Source of the DNA: Bacteroidales bacterium
GTDB lineage: Bacteria > Bacteroidota > Bacteroidia > Bacteroidales > Dysgonomonadaceae
Length of the DNA stretch: 12,078 nt
Direction of reading: 5' to 3'
NCBI GenBank assembly: GCA_012799155.1
Contig: JAAZLV010000146.1
Coordinates: forward strand, 1-12,078
Positions 7,509 to 12,078 of the stretch are shown here, piece after piece (position 1 is the stretch's first letter; every line of letters starts with the position of its first letter). A program made the position numbers and the translations under genes. Below the pieces are notes generated by a model. The model was not told the DNA's origin. It did no database searches and saw nothing but the letters and a program-made list of their open reading frames with translations.

Positions 7509-8918
7509 ATGAACATCAACAACACTGACAATCTGCAACATAAACCTGAGAAACAGAGGTTATCCATCTTGCTGATGGTTGCCACCACCTCTTTTCTGGG
7601 CACCTTTCTCATCTCGGCTGTCAACATTGCCCTTCCAACAATAGGCAAAGAATTTAACTTCTCAGCCGTGGGCCTGAGCTGGATCATCTCCTCTTTTATA
7701 TTGGCAATGGCTCTCTTCATGATTCCCGTTGGGGCCTGGGGCGACCGTCATGGCAGCAGCCGTTTCTTCAAGCTGGGTGTGTTGCTATTCTCCCTCTCCT
7801 CACTCTTCTGCTGGATGGCACCCGGGGGTGAGTGGCTCATTGCCGCCCGTTTTCTGCAGGGGGTGGGTGCTGCCTTCACCAGCACTACAGGGCAAGTATT
7901 GCTGGTCTCTTCCTATCCCTCACACAAAAGGGGACAGGTCCTTGGCATCTCCGTCTCGGCTGTTTATGCAGGTCTGGCGCTGGGTCCCCTGCTGGGGGGA
8001 ATCATCACCCTCTATGCGGGATGGCGCCTGCTCTTCCTGATTGTCGCCCTCCTCGGCTTTGCCACGTTGCTGCTGACCTTTCTCAAGCTGAAGGTGCCTG
8101 CAAGAAAACAAGACACTTCCACCTCTAATGATGGCAAAGGCACGTTCCTCTTCATGGCGGGACTCACGGCCCTTGTTTACGGTTCCACGCTGATTCCCGA
8201 CCTCGCAGGATGGCTGCTCATGGCGGGCGCACTGATACTGCTACTAATCTTCTGGCGACACGAAAAGAGAACACAACATCCGCTGTTCGAGGTGCGTCTC
8301 TTCACCCACAACCGCCTCTTCACCTTCTCCAGCCTCTCGGCACTGATTAACTATACCGCCACCTTCGCCATCGTCTTCTTCCTCAGCCTCTACCTGCAAA
8401 AGATTCAGGGGCTCTCCCCCCGTGATGCGGGTGCGGTAATCATTGCCCAGCCGCTGATGATGACCCTCTTCTCCCCGGTGGTGGGGCGTCTCTCCGACAG
8501 GATTGAACCTCGCTACTTCGCCACGACAGGCATGGCAATATGCTCCTCGGGACTGGCAATGCTGGGCATGTTGGGTAGCCGCACACCCATCTGGGTGATC
8601 ATCACCATTCTCGTCTGGGTGGGTCTCGGCTTTGCCCTCTTCTCCTCTCCCAACATGAATACCATCATGGGATCGGTAGAACGGAGCAGCTATGGGCAAG
8701 CCTCAGGACTGGCAGCCTCCATGAGGGTCTTCGGACAGATCATCAGCATGAGTGTGGTCACCCTCCTGTTCACAATATTTTTCGGGAACTTAACCGTAGA
8801 GGCGGTGGAGGAGGAGATGTTTCTGAAGGCAATGCGACTGGGATTCCTCATCTTCGCCCTGATTGGCATCCCTGGAATCTATCTCTCTTACAATAGGGGA
8901 AACATGAAAAAACAATAA
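7509..8918 (+). CDS. MFS transporter, DHA2 (EmrB/QacA-like) family
   Basis: This is a 469-residue inner-membrane protein, about the usual size for 14-helix DHA2 proton antiporters, which export drugs or metabolites. It shows the first helix after a short charged N-terminus (about 19-41) and LSWIISSFILAMALF (56-70). Motif A is GAWGDRHGSSRFFKLG (75-90). The antiporter-type motif C is in LALGPLLGG (156-164), followed by AGWRLLF. A second motif-A-like loop is VVGRLSDRIEPRYF. The Asn39-Ile-Ala-Leu-Pro stretch is common in DHA2 proteins. The ATG lies 1 bp after the mannosidase stop, so the two are probably co-transcribed and translationally coupled. The link may be functional (handling of a sugar or by-product) or incidental. 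The family is a drug-efflux type rather than a known mannoside importer, so I give no substrate. Confidence 0.9.
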   Translation: MNINNTDNLQHKPEKQRLSILLMVATTSFLGTFLISAVNIALPTIGKEFNFSAVGLSWIISSFILAMALFMIPVGAWGDRHGSSRFFKLGVLLFSLSSLFCWMAPGGEWLIAARFLQGVGAAFTSTTGQVLLVSSYPSHKRGQVLGISVSAVYAGLALGPLLGGIITLYAGWRLLFLIVALLGFATLLLTFLKLKVPARKQDTSTSNDGKGTFLFMAGLTALVYGSTLIPDLAGWLLMAGALILLLIFWRHEKRTQHPLFEVRLFTHNRLFTFSSLSALINYTATFAIVFFLSLYLQKIQGLSPRDAGAVIIAQPLMMTLFSPVVGRLSDRIEPRYFATTGMAICSSGLAMLGMLGSRTPIWVIITILVWVGLGFALFSSPNMNTIMGSVERSSYGQASGLAASMRVFGQIISMSVVTLLFTIFFGNLTVEAVEEEMFLKAMRLGFLIFALIGIPGIYLSYNRGNMKKQ

Positions 8919-8922
8919 AAAC

Positions 8923-8977
8923 ATCGCCCCTGTCGTTTTCTGATCATAGATTAAGGTATACTCCCAAACAGGGGGAT
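8923..8977. repeat. Inverted repeat after the MFS gene
   Basis: CCCCTGT (8927-8933) pairs with ACAGGGG (8968-8974). ATC (8923-8925) pairs with GAT (8975-8977) around a bulged G8926. The loop is 34 nt and no T-run follows, so this is not a standard intrinsic terminator. It may help end the mannosidase operon or be a regulatory site for the kinase operon; chance is also possible. Confidence 0.35.
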
Positions 8978-9003
8978 CACAACAAATTATTCCTGCATAA
9001 ATG

Positions 9004-9025
9004 TATAACACAATTTTGTGGTATA
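9004..9025. promoter_or_regulatory. Candidate operator: imperfect palindrome overlapping the kinase promoter
   Basis: TATAACACAA, centre TT, TTGTGGTATA: 10-bp arms with one mismatched position. The right arm overlaps the first four bases of the -7 box at 9022-9029, where a bound dimer would block transcription. The regulator is unknown; autoregulation by the downstream response regulator is one option. Confidence 0.4.
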
Positions 9026-9029
9026 TTTG
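9022..9029 (+). promoter_or_regulatory. Bacteroidetes -7 promoter box for the two-component operon
   Basis: TATATTTG, a perfect TAnnTTTG, lies 45 bp before the ATG at 9075. No -33 TTTG was found at the normal distance, which would fit a promoter that needs an activator. It shows the kinase and regulator have their own promoter, apart from the mannosidase-MFS unit. Confidence 0.55.
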
Positions 9030-9074
9030 TCTGGCAGAGAAATATTTTACCCATTGTTCTAATGATCTTACACC

Positions 9075-11009
9075 ATGCATTTCAAGAACATCACAACACA
9101 CACCTTCCTTACATTGGGTTTCATGCTGGTTTCGATGAATGGAACCTCTCAAGACAGGGATAGTCTTGAGAACCAGTTGAGCAACAGGAATCTTCCCGTA
9201 GTTACTTATCTGAACATTTGCGATGAGTTGAGCTGGAGCTACCTCAACGATGATTTCGGGAAAGCGAAACGGTTCGCATTACAGGGAATTGAAAGGGCAC
9301 GATCGGAGAATATACCCACCATGGAAGCCACTCTCTATCGCAACCTGGGGGTGGCTTATTACATGAACAGCCAGATGGATTCGGCACAACTATGGCTGGA
9401 TCGTTCTCTCGATTTGGCGATCACATTAAAGGACGAGAAGCTGGAAGCAGCCGTGTATGGTGCCATAGGGAATCTGCACAACGTGACGGGAGCATATCAG
9501 GAAGCGCTTTCCTATTACCTGAAAGCACTTTCGATGTTTGAATCGCAAGGCAACAATGAACGCATCAGATCGCTCCTGGGAAACATTGGCACACTCTATC
9601 ACAGCCTGTTGAACATGAACCAGGCTGAAAAGTATTACCTGGAGCTTGAAAAGGAGAGCAAATCGGCAGGCGACACCTACAACCTGGGCCGTGCCTATGA
9701 TGGTCTGAGCCGGATAGCCCTCAGGGAGAAAGATTTTGACAAATCGCTCGGATATTCCATCTCAGCGGCGGAAATATTCCACAACAGCAACCAGCAGTTG
9801 GAAGAGGCTATCGCCCTGCAGGGAATAGCCATGGTGTATTACAGCCATTACCGGGATTACCCTACAGCCAAAGAATATGCCCTGCGGGCATTGAAACTGA
9901 CGCAAGAGAGCGGCTACCCGGCACATATCGCCGGCTCGTTGAACATCCTCTCAAACATCCACTTCAACGAAAAGGATTACCAAAACTGCCGTCAATCAGC
10001 CCGAGAAGCAATCCGCATCGATACAACAGATGCCAACGTCACCTCCAATCTCTATGCCAACATGGTCCGGTCGGGCATTTTCCTGGACAACAACGAGGAG
10101 GCACTGCACTATTTTGACAAGTATAGGGCTCTGATCGATAAACGCTCCACCCAAGAATTCGAATTGTCAATGGCGGAGCTCGAGAAAAAATATGAGACGG
10201 AAAAAAAGGAGATGCGTATTTCATCTTTGGAAAGAGAACGAAAGCTCTATGGAATTATCCTCTTTTCGGCTCTTTTTATTTTAGTGCTGCTCCTGTTAAT
10301 GGTCTGGTTTCGCCAGAAATCCATCCGCAGTGAAAAGAGATTAGCCGAACAAAAAATCCTCCATCTGGAGCAGGAGAAACAAATCGTCGCCACACAAGCC
10401 GTGCTGGATGGTGAAACGGCTGAACGCACCAGGCTGGCACGTGACCTGCACGATGGGCTTGGCGGGATGCTCTCGGCTGTGAAACTGAATCTGTTCGACA
10501 TGCGGCAGGATGTGATCATTGAAACGGAAGATGTGGAGCGTTTCAACAGGGTGATGGAGATGCTCGATAACTCCATTAGAGAGCTACGTCGCGTGGCTCA
10601 CAACATGATGCCCGAATCTCTGTCGCGTTACGGGTTGAAAGTCGCACTGGAAGACTTTTGCCACAGTCTCCCCAAGGTCACGTTTCATTATTTCGGGGAG
10701 GAGCAGAGAATCAATCACAAAACAGAGAACACGTTGTATCGTGCGATATTTGAACTGATCAACAATGCCATCAGGCACGCAGAGGCAGAACATATCAACG
10801 TACAGCTTATTCAGCAGGCCGACAGAGTCTCAGCAACGGTTCAGGACAATGGGAAAGGGTTTGATCTGCAAAAAGACACCAAAGGTACAGGACTTCAAAA
10901 CGTAAAAAACCGCATCGGTTCGTCCGGCGGTACAGTGGAGATTCATTCCGTAATCGGGCAGGGTACCGAAATCACGCTGGAACTAGCACTCAAGCATGAA
11001 AAAGCCTGA
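9075..11009 (+). CDS. TPR-containing sensor histidine kinase (HisKA_3 type)
   Basis: This is a 644-residue hybrid-free sensor kinase of a type common in Bacteroidetes. Residues 1-25 look like a signal peptide or N-terminal anchor. Residues about 45-350 hold a run of TPR-like helical repeats with the typical G-x-x-Y/H and A-x-x-Y/F spacing (RNLGVAYY, GAIGNLHN, GNIGTLYH, QGIAMVYY, NILSNIHF). This would be a periplasmic sensor for a protein or peptide ligand. A coiled coil (about 358-388) leads to one membrane helix (391-411), then a second coiled coil (415-448). The HisKA_3 domain carries His459 in RLARDLHDGLGG. The HATPase domain shows the N box ELINNAIRHA (560-569), DNGKGFD (591-597) and GTGLQNVKNR (604-613). 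All catalytic parts look intact. The partner regulator gene overlaps its last 14 bp. Confidence 0.93.
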   Translation: MHFKNITTHTFLTLGFMLVSMNGTSQDRDSLENQLSNRNLPVVTYLNICDELSWSYLNDDFGKAKRFALQGIERARSENIPTMEATLYRNLGVAYYMNSQMDSAQLWLDRSLDLAITLKDEKLEAAVYGAIGNLHNVTGAYQEALSYYLKALSMFESQGNNERIRSLLGNIGTLYHSLLNMNQAEKYYLELEKESKSAGDTYNLGRAYDGLSRIALREKDFDKSLGYSISAAEIFHNSNQQLEEAIALQGIAMVYYSHYRDYPTAKEYALRALKLTQESGYPAHIAGSLNILSNIHFNEKDYQNCRQSAREAIRIDTTDANVTSNLYANMVRSGIFLDNNEEALHYFDKYRALIDKRSTQEFELSMAELEKKYETEKKEMRISSLERERKLYGIILFSALFILVLLLLMVWFRQKSIRSEKRLAEQKILHLEQEKQIVATQAVLDGETAERTRLARDLHDGLGGMLSAVKLNLFDMRQDVIIETEDVERFNRVMEMLDNSIRELRRVAHNMMPESLSRYGLKVALEDFCHSLPKVTFHYFGEEQRINHKTENTLYRAIFELINNAIRHAEAEHINVQLIQQADRVSATVQDNGKGFDLQKDTKGTGLQNVKNRIGSSGGTVEIHSVIGQGTEITLELALKHEKA

Positions 11010-11622
11010 CAAAATCAACATCCTGATCGTGGATGATCACCGCATCCTGGTAGAAGGTCTGAAAAAACTCTTCGACAACTCGGAGATCATTCAGGTAGCC
11101 GGTACTGCTTATACCGGCATGGAATGCCGGTCCATTTTATCAAAGAAGATACCGGATGTCATTTTACTTGATATCAGTTTGCCCGATGTGAGCGGCATCG
11201 ATCTTTGCAAGGAGATCAAGACGCAATACCCGGAGATCAGGATTGTGGTTTTATCCAGTTTCAATGAGTATGCCATTGTCCGCCAGATGTTCGAGAACGG
11301 AGCCTCAGGCTACGTTGTGAAAAACGCAATGCCCGAAGAGATCATCATGAGTGTGGAGAAAGTGATGGAGAATGAAACCTTTCTCTGTGAAGAGATCGAC
11401 CTGCTGATGCGCAAACGCACCCACAACCCCGTGTGGCTTACCCCACGGGAGAAGGAATTGCTTCGCCATATCGTGGATGGATACACCAACCCGGAGATCG
11501 CGGAAAAAATGTATCTGGGTGTAGAGACCATCAACAGCTACCGCAAAAACCTTCTCATCAAGATGGGTGCCAGAAATACCGCCCTGCTAGTACGAATGGC
11601 TCTGGAGCAGAAACTGATATAA
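10996..11622 (+). CDS. NarL/LuxR-family response regulator
   Basis: This is a 208-residue DNA-binding regulator, almost surely the partner of the kinase it overlaps by 14 bp. Receiver domain at about 7-125: acidic pair Asp13-Asp14 in IVDDH, phospho-acceptor Asp59 in ILLDISLPD, Ser87 in VVLSS, and Lys109 in GYVVKN. The C-terminal LuxR-type helix-turn-helix at about 146-205 contains LTPREKELLRHI, TNPEIAEKMYLGVETINSYRK and KMGARNT. The typical Val-Lys-x-His of the recognition helix is Glu-Thr-Ile-Asn here, a common variant in Bacteroidetes. Phosphorylation should favour dimerisation and DNA binding. Targets are not known; the palindrome just downstream and the one over the kinase promoter are the nearest candidates. 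The ATG at 10996 is the natural start, since the receiver begins within a few residues. Confidence 0.95.
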   Translation: MKKPDKINILIVDDHRILVEGLKKLFDNSEIIQVAGTAYTGMECRSILSKKIPDVILLDISLPDVSGIDLCKEIKTQYPEIRIVVLSSFNEYAIVRQMFENGASGYVVKNAMPEEIIMSVEKVMENETFLCEEIDLLMRKRTHNPVWLTPREKELLRHIVDGYTNPEIAEKMYLGVETINSYRKNLLIKMGARNTALLVRMALEQKLI

Positions 11623-11696
11623 CATCCTCGCAAGTATCTCCCTGACAATCCTATTATAATCCTAAACCGGGAAAGACGTCTGTATTTTGCCTATTC

Positions 11697-11773
11697 TTGG
11701 CTGGATATACGTCTCTATCCCCTCATGATCCCCTCATAAAAGTATGAGGGGATCATGAGGGGATACCAGCCAA
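11697..11773. repeat. Nested palindrome made of four 11-bp units
   Basis: The inner arms 11716-11738 and 11743-11765 are perfectly complementary over 23 bp around an AAAG loop. Each arm is itself a tandem duplication of the unit ATCCCCTCAT plus G or A, so the element has two units forward and two reversed. An outer 8-bp stem, TTGGCTGG (11697-11704) with CCAGCCAA (11766-11773), stacks directly on the inner one on the right side. It leaves an 11-nt one-sided bulge (11705-11715) on the left. It lies between two convergent genes (stops at 11622 and 11799), but neither side has a T-run, so it is not a standard intrinsic terminator. Possible roles: 3' end stabiliser, REP/MITE-like element or binding array. 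The rest of the 11623-11798 gap shows nothing else. Confidence 0.9.
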
Positions 11774-11798
11774 AGTCCTGACTAAATATTACCCTTTA

Positions 11799-12078
11799 CT
11801 ACATTTCGGTGAAAAGAACATCACCCGGTATTTCAAACTTTTCCTGCGGCGGAGCCACCTCCTCTATCGAAGTAACCCGGGAGGTAGTGCTGATACCCAT
11901 TGCCTCTCCCTCCATCTGCATCATGACATTGCCCCACATCACATAATCCATATGGGTACCCTTGTCGCTCTTCATTCGCATCTTGCGACACTTGTACCCA
12001 AGGAGCTCCATCTCACCCAGATCTTCCATGTTCATCTTTCCCAATAACTCATCCGTCAATGTTTCCACATCAACTCCC
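11799..12078 (-). CDS. Methionine-rich DUF4412-like protein, C-terminal part (cut by window edge)
   Basis: The minus-strand frame is open to the window edge, giving 92 visible residues and a TAG stop at 11799; the true start lies outside. The GTG at 12068 is only an internal codon. The visible part reads LLGYKCRKMRM, then YVMWGNVMMQMEGEAMGI, and ends EKFEIPGDVLF. The pattern of a G-Y-K-C motif, an aromatic strand, a K/M-x-E-x strand and a closing K-F-x-x-P resembles the C-terminal end of DUF4412/LolA-like periplasmic proteins of Bacteroidetes. That link is from memory and is tentative. Twelve of the 92 residues are Met, which is unusually high. The gene converges on the response regulator, with the large palindrome between them. 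Confidence 0.6.
   Translation of the reverse strand, partial: GVDVETLTDELLGKMNMEDLGEMELLGYKCRKMRMKSDKGTHMDYVMWGNVMMQMEGEAMGISTTSRVTSIEEVAPPQEKFEIPGDVLFTEM

Noticed and set aside
6701..7720. 339-residue open frame antisense to the mannosidase 3' end and MFS 5' end
   Set aside because: Long, but it crosses two coding regions that have clear homology. It has no family features and no TAnnTTTG box in front.
8244..8699. 151-residue His/Glu-rich open frame antisense to the MFS gene
   Set aside because: The His/Glu/Gly bias is the mirror of codons for hydrophobic membrane residues on the other strand; it is not a real metal-binding protein.
11676..11714. ACGTCT repeated at about 11676 and 11709 as an operator pair
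   Set aside because: Six-base matches 33 bp apart are expected by chance, and no promoter follows them.
11717..11764. Reading the large palindrome as a CRISPR repeat, attC site or insertion-sequence end
   Set aside because: There are no spaced repeats, no integrase-type core sites, no flanking target duplication and no transposase gene in the window.

Overview
The window looks like a chromosomal segment of a Bacteroidota (Bacteroidales) bacterium. The clearest clue is the promoter type. Perfect matches to the Bacteroidetes -7 box TAnnTTTG lie upstream of six of the genes, while Shine-Dalgarno sites are weak or absent. The gene families agree: a long NfeD protease, a periplasmic GH2 beta-mannosidase, a TPR-containing sensor kinase and a relA-type RSH protein. 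A Dysgonomonadaceae-like source (Proteiniphilum or Petrimonas) is a guess from the feel of the proteins and was not tested.

Layout. Positions 1-188 (-) hold the N-terminal end of a PlsC-like lysophospholipid acyltransferase with a GTG start. A small three-helix membrane protein follows (383-667, +). It converges on an NfeD-family membrane serine protease (742-2130, -) across a near-perfect bidirectional terminator at 689-733. A short HPPK (FolK)-like gene (2226-2606, +) is divergent from nfeD. Its stop codon overlaps that of a relA-like (p)ppGpp synthetase (2603-4801, -) in a shared TTAA. Divergent from relA is an apparent two-gene operon: a secreted GH2 exo-beta-mannosidase (4958-7507) and a DHA2-type MFS transporter (7509-8918), separated by 1 bp. 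Next comes a two-component system, a TPR histidine kinase (9075-11009) and a NarL/LuxR response regulator (10996-11622), overlapping by 14 bp. At the right edge (11799-12078, -) is the C-terminal part of a methionine-rich protein resembling DUF4412.

How the genes may work together. The segment is mostly housekeeping and envelope functions: lipid synthesis, membrane proteolysis, folate and the stringent response. One glycan-degrading operon and one signalling operon lie beside them. No CRISPR array, tRNA, rRNA, insertion sequence, prophage or defence system is visible.

The most unusual non-coding structure is a nested palindrome at 11697-11773. It is built from four copies of an 11-bp unit, two in each orientation, and lies between the response regulator and the convergent edge gene. 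Other points worth a second look are the fully degenerate hydrolase domain of the relA product beside an RxKD-type synthetase loop, the short HPPK-like protein lacking expected active-site residues, and a 22-bp imperfect palindrome overlapping the kinase promoter. I see no convincing new multi-gene system.
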